Source of the DNA: Lachnospiraceae bacterium UBA7481
GTDB lineage: Bacteria > Bacillota > Clostridia > Lachnospirales > Lachnospiraceae
DNA length: 11,811 nt
NCBI GenBank assembly: GCA_002478505.1
Contig: DLOP01000103.1
Span: 9,838 to 21,648, forward strand
Reading direction: 5' to 3'
The notes beneath the pieces are model-generated. The model was not told the DNA's origin. It did not search any database and saw nothing but the letters and a program-made list of their open reading frames with translations. Of this stretch, positions 1 to 6,396 are shown one piece after another (within the stretch, counting starts at the first letter, position 1; each line of letters starts with the position of its first letter). The position numbers and the translations under genes are program-made.

Positions 1-185
1 TCCGCCGCGACAATCCTGCAGGGAATCCCCGTATGACGGGTGATCTTCTCCCCAACAGTCTTAAGGCAACGCTTATTGCGCGCCACAAGCCACAATTCAT
101 CAATATGCTTCCGGTAACATGCCGTATATAAGGCAAACCATTTTCCGATTCCCGATGATGCTCCCGTAATTAGTGCGATCCGCAT
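1..185 (-). CDS. Short-chain dehydrogenase/reductase (SDR), N-terminal part, cut by window edge
   Basis: Reading leftward from an ATG at 183-185, the protein starts MRIALITGASSGIGKWFALY and stays open to the window edge (61 complete codons). The beta strand followed by TGASSGIG at residues 8-15 is the TGxxxGxG dinucleotide-binding motif of classical SDR enzymes. The later LWLVARNK fits the second beta strand, where NADP-preferring members carry a basic residue after the strand. The substrate cannot be inferred because the catalytic YxxxK region lies outside the window. A good ribosome binding site (GGAGG, about 6 nt before the ATG) lies inside the end of rsuA. The start overlaps the rsuA stop by 16 nt, so the two are probably co-transcribed and translationally coupled. 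The family call is firm; the specific function is unknown. Confidence 0.8.
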   Translation of the reverse strand, partial: MRIALITGASSGIGKWFALYTACYRKHIDELWLVARNKRCLKTVGEKITRHTGIPCRIVAA

Positions 186-895
186 AATCCACCTCCATAC
201 TTTAGTTTTTTGATTTCTTCTTCTGTCAGCTTTCTATACTCCCCCGGCTTAAGCGCCTCATCCAGCACAAGTTCTTTCATGGAGATCCGTTTCAAATACG
301 CCACACGGTTATCCAACGCCTCAAACATCCGCTTGATCTGGTGGTATCTGCCTTCGTGAAGCGTCACATACACATGACGCGGATGAGAAGTAAATTCTAA
401 GACGGCGGGCATCGTCCTGTCTTCATCTCCAATGTCGATCCCTTCCTGAAACTTCTTGACCGCATCTTCCGATACTTCTTTTTCCAATTCTACGTAATAC
501 CGTTTATCAACATGCTTTGACGGCGATAACAGCTGATGCGCCAATACGCCGTCATCGGTCAACAGCAAAAGTCCCTGCGTATCTTTATCCAGCCTTCCTA
601 CCGGAAACAGATCATCGGCATATGCCTCATTGATATAGGACAGCACAGAACGTTCTCCTTTTTCATAAGTCGAAGAAACACAGCCTGCCGGTTTATACAG
701 CATGAGATAATGGTTCTTTTCATAACTTATGATCCTGCCGTCCACCGTAACTTCCGCCGTTTCCTCATCCAGCTTGTATTCCGGACTTCTAACCGCCTGT
801 CCATCCACCGCAACTCTGCCGGCACGGATCATTTTCTTGACGTCCTGTCTTGTGCCGTATTTATTTATTGCAAGAAAACGGTCCAAACGCATCAT
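170..895 (-). CDS. rsuA: 16S rRNA pseudouridine synthase, RsuA/RluB/E/F family
   Basis: A 241-residue protein of usual length for small-subunit pseudouridine synthases; RsuA makes pseudouridine 516 (E. coli numbering) in 16S rRNA. An N-terminal S4 RNA-binding domain covers about residues 2-55 (RLDRFLAINKYGTRQDVKKM). The catalytic domain follows, with the family motif GRLDKDTQGLLLLTDDG at 100-116; D103 is the expected catalytic aspartate. The conserved EGRYHQIKRMF segment is at 181-191. Two ATG codons are adjacent at 890-895, and an AAGGAAA-like ribosome binding site lies about 10 nt upstream, so the exact start is uncertain by one codon. The 3' end overlaps the SDR gene by 16 nt. ylbJ is divergent, with 54 nt between the starts. 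RsuA is favoured over RluB/RluE/RluF on domain make-up, but the target nucleotide is inferred. Confidence 0.9.
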   Translation of the reverse strand: MMRLDRFLAINKYGTRQDVKKMIRAGRVAVDGQAVRSPEYKLDEETAEVTVDGRIISYEKNHYLMLYKPAGCVSSTYEKGERSVLSYINEAYADDLFPVGRLDKDTQGLLLLTDDGVLAHQLLSPSKHVDKRYYVELEKEVSEDAVKKFQEGIDIGDEDRTMPAVLEFTSHPRHVYVTLHEGRYHQIKRMFEALDNRVAYLKRISMKELVLDEALKPGEYRKLTEEEIKKLKYGGGLCGSH

Positions 896-949
896 AAATC
901 GATTTCCTTATCTCATATATTTTATCCAAGACTATAGTGGAATATTATT

Positions 950-1915
950 ATGTCCGGTCGTTCATTATCCAAGCATTTTGCATCTTCCATATCATACAGG
1001 AATATATTCCTGCTTATATTTTGTTTTCTGCTGCTTGCAATACTGCTCTGCTTTCCGAAAACCGCGCTGCCGCTGATCCGGGAAAGCATACTCATCTGGT
1101 ATCAAAGCCTTCTGCCTACATTATTTCCTGCAATGATCCTGTCCAATATTATCCTTTATATCTTTTTAAACCTTAAAAAATACCGTTTCCGCATCCCACT
1201 GCTGTCTTCGGTTTATCATCTGGATTCTTACGGCTGCCTTGTCCTGCTTCTGGGATTTTTATGCGGTTTTCCCATCGGGGCATATCTCAGCGCCAAACTG
1301 GTAAAGGAAAAGCAGCTCAGTCAGGAACAGGGCCAGTATCTTCTCGGCTTCTGCAACAATCTAAGCCCTGTCTTTCTGGTCAGCATCTATTGTCAGTTAT
1401 TTCCTGTGCTTCCTAAAATACCGGTGCTGCTTTTGTTTTACGGATGTCCGCTGCTTTACGGTTTTCTCCTGTCCCACAAAAATAAACCTGTTGCTGCACC
1501 GCTTCCGGAGACGCTCTCACACAGTCAGACAACCAGAAGCATTACTGAGATGATAGATTACGGCATTACCGACGCGCTTTCCTCCATCGTCAGGCTGGCG
1601 GGTTATATCATCTTTTTCCGTTTATTTCTTCTTCCCCTGCGGCTTATAAATCTTGATCAGACATACAGCCTTATTCTGGGTAATCTGATTGAGATCACAT
1701 CAGGCATCCAGAGCTTCAGCAGCGATGCCGGTCTATGGGATACCGGCAGCATCCTTCTTCGCACCCTGCCGTTTATGACGTTTGGGGGCATCTGCTGTAT
1801 CGGGCAGACAATCTGCATGATCAAAGGTTCCGGTCTGTCCATATTGACCTATGTCCGTGATAAGATATTACAGGGCGCATTATTATTTGTCATTCTGCAA
1901 TTTTTGATAAGATAA
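950..1915 (+). CDS. ylbJ: Sporulation integral membrane protein YlbJ
   Basis: A 321-residue, strongly hydrophobic protein with about eight membrane segments (for example residues 19-35, 52-73, 95-113, 135-150, 157-174, 215-232). Recognition rests on the YlbJ / nucleoside-recognition ('Gate') motifs: GFLCGFPIGAYLSAKL near 102-117, GFCNNLSPVFLV near 133-144, EITSGI at 248-253 and FGGICCIGQ near 278-286. In Bacillus subtilis ylbJ belongs to the sigma-E mother-cell regulon and is needed for proper spore formation; its transported substrate is unknown. It sits beside coaD and rsmD, as in Bacillus, but on the opposite strand. It is shorter than the roughly 400-residue Bacillus protein. The ATG at 950 is the first start after an in-frame TAG, with only a weak AGTGGA ribosome binding site. 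No convincing sigma-E promoter could be fixed in the 54-nt gap. A strong hairpin follows the stop. Confidence 0.82.
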   Translation: MSGRSLSKHFASSISYRNIFLLIFCFLLLAILLCFPKTALPLIRESILIWYQSLLPTLFPAMILSNIILYIFLNLKKYRFRIPLLSSVYHLDSYGCLVLLLGFLCGFPIGAYLSAKLVKEKQLSQEQGQYLLGFCNNLSPVFLVSIYCQLFPVLPKIPVLLLFYGCPLLYGFLLSHKNKPVAAPLPETLSHSQTTRSITEMIDYGITDALSSIVRLAGYIIFFRLFLLPLRLINLDQTYSLILGNLIEITSGIQSFSSDAGLWDTGSILLRTLPFMTFGGICCIGQTICMIKGSGLSILTYVRDKILQGALLFVILQFLIR

Positions 1916-1922
1916 AGTATAA

Positions 1923-1949
1923 GAAACCGGTTTCGCAAAAACCGGTTTC
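1923..1949. terminator. Intrinsic terminator between convergent ylbJ and coiled-coil gene
   Basis: A perfect 11-bp stem, GAAACCGGTTT (1923-1933) with AAACCGGTTTC (1939-1949), closes a 5-nt loop. On the plus strand it is followed by a T-rich tract (GTTATTTTTATTCTT), which fits termination of ylbJ 8 nt after its stop. It also lies 9 nt past the stop of the minus-strand gene at 1958. The minus-strand tail is less T-rich, so it may act in both directions but is best as a ylbJ terminator. Confidence 0.85.
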
Positions 1950-1957
1950 CGTTATTT

Positions 1958-2581
1958 TTATTCTTCTGTAATACCGCCTAAGATATCCAGCTTATTTACT
2001 GCAGCTGATTTTTGGGGCGCTGGCGGGTTTAATTCGTCAAGATTGGACTGCACCTCGCCGGCCACTTTATTTAAGGAATCCATCAGCTTTGACGTATTCT
2101 TGGAAGTTTCATTAAGACACTGATATATGATCTGGTGCAGGTTGGCAAGCATATCCGTAAGATACTTCTGCGCCTGCTCTTTATACTCGTTAGCTTCTAC
2201 CTGTGCCTGATCAACGATCTGCTGTCCCTGTTCATATGCCGCCTGTACGATATCATTCGCCCAGCTATTTGCTCTGGACACAATCTCATTGTCGCTTACA
2301 AGCTGATCCGTCTTTTCCTGCGTCTTTTTCAGCATATCCTGAGCGCGCATCGTCGCGTCGCGTTCAATCTCCTCTTTATTGCTGATGATCTTACGATACC
2401 GTTCCACTTCCTCCGGAACTGCTTTTCTTAATTTTCTAAGAAGATCCTCCATTTCCTCACGATTCACGATCACCTTGCTCGGTGAAAGCCTTGATGGTTT
2501 GCAGTTATCAATATAAATTTCTATTTCCTCGATAACTGTTTCTATCTCACTCGTAGTCTTATTTCCGCTTATTCTTGCCAT
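1958..2581 (-). CDS. Coiled-coil protein of the clostridial 'ATPase / V-ATPase subunit H-like' type
   Basis: A 207-residue, charged, mostly helical protein with no membrane segment. Residues about 40-150 form long amphipathic helices rich in E, K, Q and A (for example VDQAQVEANEYKEQAQKYL), typical of a coiled coil. A Pro/Ala-rich stretch (NPPAPQKS) precedes a short tail, KLDILGGITEE. There is no Walker motif, so the label 'ATPase' often given to such clostridial proteins is not supported by the sequence; resemblance to H+-ATPase subunit E/H or DivIVA-like proteins is a coiled-coil effect. It is the last gene of the rsmD-coaD block, 72 nt after coaD, with AAGGAG 11 nt before the ATG. Its place beside coaD and ylbJ is recalled as typical of Lachnospiraceae; a link to cell division or envelope work is only a guess. 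Confidence 0.75.
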   Translation of the reverse strand: MARISGNKTTSEIETVIEEIEIYIDNCKPSRLSPSKVIVNREEMEDLLRKLRKAVPEEVERYRKIISNKEEIERDATMRAQDMLKKTQEKTDQLVSDNEIVSRANSWANDIVQAAYEQGQQIVDQAQVEANEYKEQAQKYLTDMLANLHQIIYQCLNETSKNTSKLMDSLNKVAGEVQSNLDELNPPAPQKSAAVNKLDILGGITEE

Positions 2582-2653
2582 CCTTATAATAACTCCTTTC
2601 CTTCGGGCAAATCTTTATCCGGCTTGCCATGACCGCATATTATAACTTGTCTT

Positions 2654-3154
2654 TCATAACTGCGATCCATTAATTTCACGATATCTGTTGTATATCTTCT
2701 CCATCACAAACGGCGGAACGCATTGCGATACATCCCCGCCAAAACTGGCAATCTCTTTTACTGAGGAAGAACTAAGGTATGCATATTCCAAACTGGTCGT
2801 TAAGAATACCGTATCAAGCTCCCCTTCTGACAGCTTGCGGTTCGTCTGGGCGATCTGCAGTTCATATTCAAAATCCGTAATAGCCCGCAGTCCCCTGATT
2901 GCAATGTGTACGTCGATCTCCTTAGCATAGTCGATCAGAAGCCCGCTGAAAGACGTGATCTTTATGTTACTGATATCCTTCGTGGCTTCCTGTAACATTT
3001 TAACACGTTCCTCTGCGGAAAACAATGGACTTTTTGCCTTATTATTTAAAACGCTGACCACCAGTTCATCAAACATTGTTGACGCACGATGGATCACATC
3101 AAGATGCCCGAATGTCACCGGATCAAAACTACCGGGGTAAATGGCCTTTTTCAT
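2654..3154 (-). CDS. coaD: Phosphopantetheine adenylyltransferase (CoaD)
   Basis: A 166-residue protein of standard length. It transfers AMP from ATP to 4'-phosphopantetheine, giving dephospho-CoA, the penultimate step of coenzyme A synthesis in the cytosol. The start KKAIYPGSFDPVTFGHLDVI carries the nucleotidyltransferase (T/H)xGH motif, here TFGH at residues 14-17, and the GSFDPVT phosphopantetheine-binding loop at 8-14. Further family signatures are RGLRAITDFEYELQIAQTNR and the C-terminal SSSVKEIASFGGDVSQCVP. Translation is coupled to rsmD: the rsmD TGA ends one base before the coaD ATG, and the AAAGGAG ribosome binding site is built into the last rsmD codons. No anomaly seen. Confidence 0.97.
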   Translation of the reverse strand: MKKAIYPGSFDPVTFGHLDVIHRASTMFDELVVSVLNNKAKSPLFSAEERVKMLQEATKDISNIKITSFSGLLIDYAKEIDVHIAIRGLRAITDFEYELQIAQTNRKLSEGELDTVFLTTSLEYAYLSSSSVKEIASFGGDVSQCVPPFVMEKIYNRYREINGSQL

Positions 3155-3155
3155 T

Positions 3156-3707
3156 TCATCTCCTTTTTTTAAGAAATACGTGTTTGTTGGACTTATAGAT
3201 TTTCTCCTTGATCATCTCAAATCCCAGTTCCGTGCAGAAAGAAAAATCTTCTTCTTTTGTCTCCTCTATGATCAGCAGGGTATCTTCCGTTACAGCCCTG
3301 CTTCCTGCCGCCGCCATAAGAAGCATTCGGTGATATCCCTTCTGATAAGGCGGATCTGCAAAGATCACATCCGCCGGTTCGTGAATACTGTACTGCAGCG
3401 CCGTCACAGCGTCCTGTTTTAACACCATGGCATTCTCAGTCAGCCTTGTATGCTTAAGATTCGCTTCAATGCAATCAATAGCGCGTCTGTCATTCTCTAC
3501 AAAATACGCTTTCTTCGCGCCTCTGCTCAGCGCTTCGATCCCAATCCCGCCGCTTCCGGAAAAAAGATCTACAAATACGCCTCCCGGCACATCATTCTGT
3601 ATCATATTGAATAACGTTTCCTTGATCCTGTCTGTTGTCGGGCGCGTATCTTTGCCTTCCGGCGTCTTTAATTGTAATCTCCGTGCTGTTCCTGCTATGA
3701 CCCGCAT
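3156..3707 (-). CDS. rsmD: 16S rRNA (guanine(966)-N2)-methyltransferase RsmD
   Basis: A SAM-dependent methyltransferase that modifies G966 (E. coli numbering) of 16S rRNA; it corresponds to B. subtilis YlbH. Using the ATG at 3705-3707 the protein has 183 residues and starts MRVIAGTARRLQLKTP, the usual family start. GAGG lies 6 nt upstream of this ATG; an in-frame ATG four codons earlier (3719) has a ribosome binding site placed too close and is less likely. Motif I (DLFSGSGGIGIEALSRGA) is at 47-64 and the catalytic DPPY is at 118-121 (FADPPYQKGYH). RPTTDRIKETLFNMI at 22-36 is also family-typical. It is the first gene of a probable three-gene operon with coaD and the coiled-coil gene, preceded by a promoter at 3779-3807. 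Confidence 0.94.
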   Translation of the reverse strand: MRVIAGTARRLQLKTPEGKDTRPTTDRIKETLFNMIQNDVPGGVFVDLFSGSGGIGIEALSRGAKKAYFVENDRRAIDCIEANLKHTRLTENAMVLKQDAVTALQYSIHEPADVIFADPPYQKGYHRMLLMAAAGSRAVTEDTLLIIEETKEEDFSFCTELGFEMIKEKIYKSNKHVFLKKRR

Positions 3708-3737
3708 AACTGACCTCATTATCTTCCATTCCGCAAA

Positions 3738-3763
3738 CCCTTTTGGAAAATATTTCCAAAGGG
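3738..3763 (-). other. Hairpin in the rsmD leader (possible parC terminator or 5'-UTR structure)
   Basis: CCCTTTTGGAAA (3738-3749) and TTTCCAAAGGG (3753-3763) pair over 11 bp with one bulged base and a 3-nt loop. On the minus strand the stem is followed by GGGTTTGCGG, a poor U-tract, so it is not a classical terminator for parC. It lies just downstream of the predicted rsmD promoter start point, so it would be the first structure in the rsmD mRNA and could stabilise the 5' end. Confidence 0.55.
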
Positions 3764-3778
3764 ACTAATCACTATCTC

Positions 3779-3807
3779 AGCTTACCTTATCCACCATAAA
3801 ATGTCAA
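3779..3807 (-). promoter_or_regulatory. Sigma-A-like promoter for the rsmD-coaD operon
   Basis: On the minus strand TTGACA (3802-3807, perfect -35) is followed by a 17-bp spacer and TAAGCT (3779-3784, -10, partial match). The expected start point is near 3772, giving a leader of about 65 nt before rsmD. It lies in the 126-nt gap after parC, so rsmD need not depend on parC transcription. Confidence 0.6.
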
Positions 3808-3845
3808 CGAAAATCAAAACTTCGGCATTCCCGGCATCAGTATAT

Positions 3846-6080
3846 TTATTTAGGCTTCGTCCCTTTCGTATCCCTGTTTGCCGTCCGCATCCTGCTTAGA
3901 TTCAGAGGTTTCTCCTTATATTCAATAATGACGTCTTCCGTTCCCTGTACAATATATGCTGCTTCCAGTTCTTCCTTGTCCGTGATCTTCATCCCCCGGA
4001 CGCCTACCGCAGCCTTCTTTTTCTCCGGGACTTCTTCCGCGTCGATCTTTAGGAAATATCCCGCTTTCGACTGCATCACAAGCTCTTTTTTCTCATTCAT
4101 CGGAGAGATCAGAAGCACTTCATCCCCATCAAGCAGTTTTGATGCCGCCACAACACGCTTTGCCACATCAAATTCTCCGCCATCCACCACTTTAAGCATT
4201 GCCCTCTTTGTGACAAATAATAACCGGTACAGATTCAATTCCGACTGGGAAGCTACATAAATAATATCTTCCTTCTGGGAATCGTAGCTGCTGACATTAT
4301 CAACCGGCACTCCCTTATCCCTAAACTTCCCAAAGGGGAAATCCGCCGTCTTTATAGAATACAGCATACCCGTATTGGTAAATGCACAGATCTTTCCGGT
4401 ATTCTTACAGAACACAACGGTAGGAAATTCTGCGTCGATGGTCTCTTTATTTCGCTCATAAGTAGGTATATCAATGGTCTTTCCATAACCAAAACGGTCC
4501 ATCAAAAAGACAACATCCATTTCCTCCATCTTCTTTTCTTCAAAAACCGCTTCACTGGCATTTTCAATGGCTGTCCGTCTCGGTCTGCCATATTCCTTAC
4601 GGATATCATCCAGTTCCTGAATGATGACCTGTGCCATGGAATCCCGGCGGTCTAAGATATCCTCATAACGATAAATATTAGTAGTCGTCTGTTCATATTC
4701 CTTCTTTAATGCATTGATCTCCAGACCGATCAATCGATATAGTCTTAATTCCAGGATGGCATCCGCCTGACGTTCCGTAAACCGAAGCATCTGCGCCATG
4801 ATCTGTGATGCGCTGCTTTGGAATTTAATGCCGTCGGTATTCCCTTCCACAAGACAGTTTTTCGCCATGGCTTTATCCTTGGAGCCGCGCAGGATCTCAA
4901 TGATCAGATCGATCACATCACATGCCCTAAGCAGTCCTTCCTGGATCTCTTTCTTTTCCCGCTCTTTTTGCAACAGCGTCGTATATTTGCGCTGTGCGAC
5001 CTCAAACTGAAAGTCCACATTATGACGGATGATATCACGGATGCCCATGGTTTCCGGTCTGCCATCCACGATCGCCAGCATATTAACGCCGAAAGTATCC
5101 TCCAGCTTGGTCTTCTTGTAAAGCATATTGGTAAAATTCTCAACATCCGTATCCTTTTTTAATTCAATGACGATACGGATTCCTTCTTTGGAGGACTGAT
5201 TGGAAATATCAATGACATCCGTGGTCTTTTTATTCTCCACAAGCGCAGCCACATCCTGCAAGAATTTGGAGATGTTCTGACCGATCATGGTAAACGGGAT
5301 CTCCGTAACTACAAGGGAAACCTTTCCTGCCTTGCCCTTCTCTATTTCCACTTTACCGCGCAGCTTGATCTTACCCGCGCCGGTGCTGTAGATTTCCGCC
5401 AGCTCGTCTTTATTGATCACAATGCCGCCCGTCGGGAAATCCGGCCCCTTAACATATTTCATCAGTTCTTCTGTGGAAATCTCCGGATTGCGGATATATG
5501 CCTTAGTCGCATCGATCACTTCCACCAGATTGTGCGGCGGAATATTTGTCGCCATACCCACGGCAATACCTTCCGTTCCATTTACAAGAAGATTCGGGAA
5601 CTTCGCCGGAAGTACCGTCGGCTCTTTTTCCGTCTCATCAAAGTTCGGCATAAAATCGACTACGTCCTTATCCAGATCAGCCAGAAGCCCTTCCTGGGTG
5701 ATCTTCATAAGCCTTGCTTCCGTATATCGCATAGCCGCCGCGCCGTCGCCTTCGATATTGCCAAAGTTGCCATGCCCGTCTACCAGCGGCAGTCCCTTCT
5801 TAAAATCCTGCGTCATAACAACAAGCGCATCATAAATGGAACTGTCGCCGTGGGGATGGTATTTACCCATGGTATCGCCGACAATACGCGCGCTTTTACG
5901 GTAAGGCCTGTCATAGCGGATTCCCAGCTCGTGCATATCATATAAAGTTCTTCTCTGCACCGGCTTTAAGCCGTCCCTGACGTCCGGAAGGGCTCTTGCC
6001 ACGATGACGCTCATCGCATAGTCTATATAGGATTTCTGCATTACCTCAGAATACTCGGTCTTTAAGATTCGACTGTCCAT
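3846..6080 (-). CDS. parC: DNA topoisomerase IV subunit A (type IIA topoisomerase, GyrA/ParC family)
   Basis: A 744-residue breakage-reunion subunit that forms the transient covalent 5'-phosphotyrosine link to DNA and works as A2B2 with ParE to decatenate chromosomes. The winged-helix/tower region shows ALPDVRDGLKPVQRR (30-44) and KYHPHGDSSIYDALV (73-87). The catalytic pair is R118-Y119 in AAAMRYTEARL. A coiled-coil tower follows near 370-470, and the C-terminal beta-pinwheel begins around 520. The canonical GyrA box (QRRGGKG-like) is not seen in the pinwheel, where KFRDKGVPV occupies a similar place. That favours ParC over GyrA, as does pairing with the ParE-like gene away from an oriC-type neighbourhood. 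The quinolone positions carry S80 and D84, the unmutated type. AAGGAG lies 8 nt before the ATG. The 316-nt gap from parE is unusually long for this pair. Gyrase remains a possible label without phylogeny. Confidence 0.9.
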   Translation of the reverse strand: MDSRILKTEYSEVMQKSYIDYAMSVIVARALPDVRDGLKPVQRRTLYDMHELGIRYDRPYRKSARIVGDTMGKYHPHGDSSIYDALVVMTQDFKKGLPLVDGHGNFGNIEGDGAAAMRYTEARLMKITQEGLLADLDKDVVDFMPNFDETEKEPTVLPAKFPNLLVNGTEGIAVGMATNIPPHNLVEVIDATKAYIRNPEISTEELMKYVKGPDFPTGGIVINKDELAEIYSTGAGKIKLRGKVEIEKGKAGKVSLVVTEIPFTMIGQNISKFLQDVAALVENKKTTDVIDISNQSSKEGIRIVIELKKDTDVENFTNMLYKKTKLEDTFGVNMLAIVDGRPETMGIRDIIRHNVDFQFEVAQRKYTTLLQKEREKKEIQEGLLRACDVIDLIIEILRGSKDKAMAKNCLVEGNTDGIKFQSSASQIMAQMLRFTERQADAILELRLYRLIGLEINALKKEYEQTTTNIYRYEDILDRRDSMAQVIIQELDDIRKEYGRPRRTAIENASEAVFEEKKMEEMDVVFLMDRFGYGKTIDIPTYERNKETIDAEFPTVVFCKNTGKICAFTNTGMLYSIKTADFPFGKFRDKGVPVDNVSSYDSQKEDIIYVASQSELNLYRLLFVTKRAMLKVVDGGEFDVAKRVVAASKLLDGDEVLLISPMNEKKELVMQSKAGYFLKIDAEEVPEKKKAAVGVRGMKITDKEELEAAYIVQGTEDVIIEYKEKPLNLSRMRTANRDTKGTKPK

Positions 6081-6121
6081 ATTGGTTACTCCTTGTGCTG
6101 CTTATTTTGTCCTATCTGTAA

Positions 6122-6151
6122 TCCGGTTTACTCTGGTTCACTCCGGCTTAC
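6122..6151. repeat. Three tandem 10-bp repeats (fourth copy at 6350-6359)
   Basis: Three abutting decamers read TCCGGTTTAC (6122-6131), TCTGGTTCAC (6132-6141) and TCCGGCTTAC (6142-6151). An exact copy of the third is at 6350-6359. The first and fourth copies share the preceding octamer ATCTGTAA / ATCTGCAA. The last tandem unit runs into the left arm of the large hairpin. A 10-bp period puts the copies on one face of the helix, as in some protein-binding arrays, but they could equally be by-products of slippage. Confidence 0.7.
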
Positions 6152-6244
6152 ATAACTTTTTGTTTGCATATCCATGTTCCAAAAACATCATGTTATGAAA
6201 TCATTTTTGGAACATGGATACGCAAACTTCGAGTTATGTAAACC
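6145..6244 (-). repeat. Large imperfect inverted repeat (41-nt arms, 18-nt loop) between parE and parC
   Basis: The left arm (6145-6185) and right arm (6204-6244) are reverse complements over 41 nt, apart from one 4x4 internal loop (left TTTT, right TTCG) and two single substitutions. That leaves 35 Watson-Crick pairs. The inner segment TATCCATGTTCCAAAAA and the outer TTACATAACT are perfect. In minus-strand RNA, the strand carrying parE-parC, both substitutions become G-U pairs, so the fold is preserved in that RNA and not in the plus-strand RNA. The hairpin would sit in the mRNA about 65 nt before the parC ribosome binding site. It may be a small non-autonomous repeat element (MITE- or REP-like), a processing or attenuation structure, or both. 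Confidence 0.8.
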
Positions 6245-6246
6245 TC

Positions 6247-6389
6247 ATCGTAAAATTCTTTGAAAATCCTTCATTTTCAAATTTTATTGTTTAATAAAAA
6301 ATATTATTTAAAGTTTAAATAAAGTTTTACGATTTTGTAATATCTGCAATCCGGCTTACATTACATAAGTTTTATAATTTTGTAATATC
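6247..6389. repeat. AT-rich repeat segment: 9-bp inverted ends and a 23-nt direct repeat
   Basis: ATCGTAAAA at 6247-6255 is matched by its reverse complement TTTTACGAT at 6325-6333, bracketing about 70 bp of very AT-rich DNA. Inside is a smaller hairpin in which TTGAAAAT (6260-6267) pairs with ATTTTCAA (6273-6280). A 23-nt unit at 6322-6344 recurs at 6367-6389 with 21 identities (both end ATTTTGTAATATC), 45 bp apart. Together with 6122-6244 this fills almost the whole gap between parE and parC. No ORF is seen here. Confidence 0.6.
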
Positions 6390-6396
6390 AACTTTC

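Noticed and set aside
536..937. Plus-strand ORF antisense to rsuA
   Set aside because: Lies over a well-supported rsuA gene with no family features of its own.
896..949. Sigma-E promoter for ylbJ (ATATATT / CTATAGTG)
   Set aside because: The spacing is too short and the -10-like part would overlap the ribosome binding site, so the match cannot be defended.
937..1176. Plus-strand ORF starting with GTG just before ylbJ, in another frame
   Set aside because: It overlaps the ylbJ N-terminus, whose frame carries the conserved membrane-protein motifs.
1958..2581. Calling the coiled-coil protein a V-type ATPase subunit or DivIVA
   Set aside because: No diagnostic motif of either is visible; similarity would rest only on heptad-like helix composition, and no ATP synthase genes are nearby.
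2582..2653. GGCAA...TTTGCC inverted repeat between coaD and the coiled-coil gene
   Set aside because: Five to six pairs with a long loop and no T-tract; not distinguishable from chance.
3808..3845. ATGCCG...ATGCCG / CGG...CCG near the parC stop as a terminator
   Set aside because: Only three pairs form around the loop, and the T-rich tail alone is not enough. No convincing parC terminator was found.
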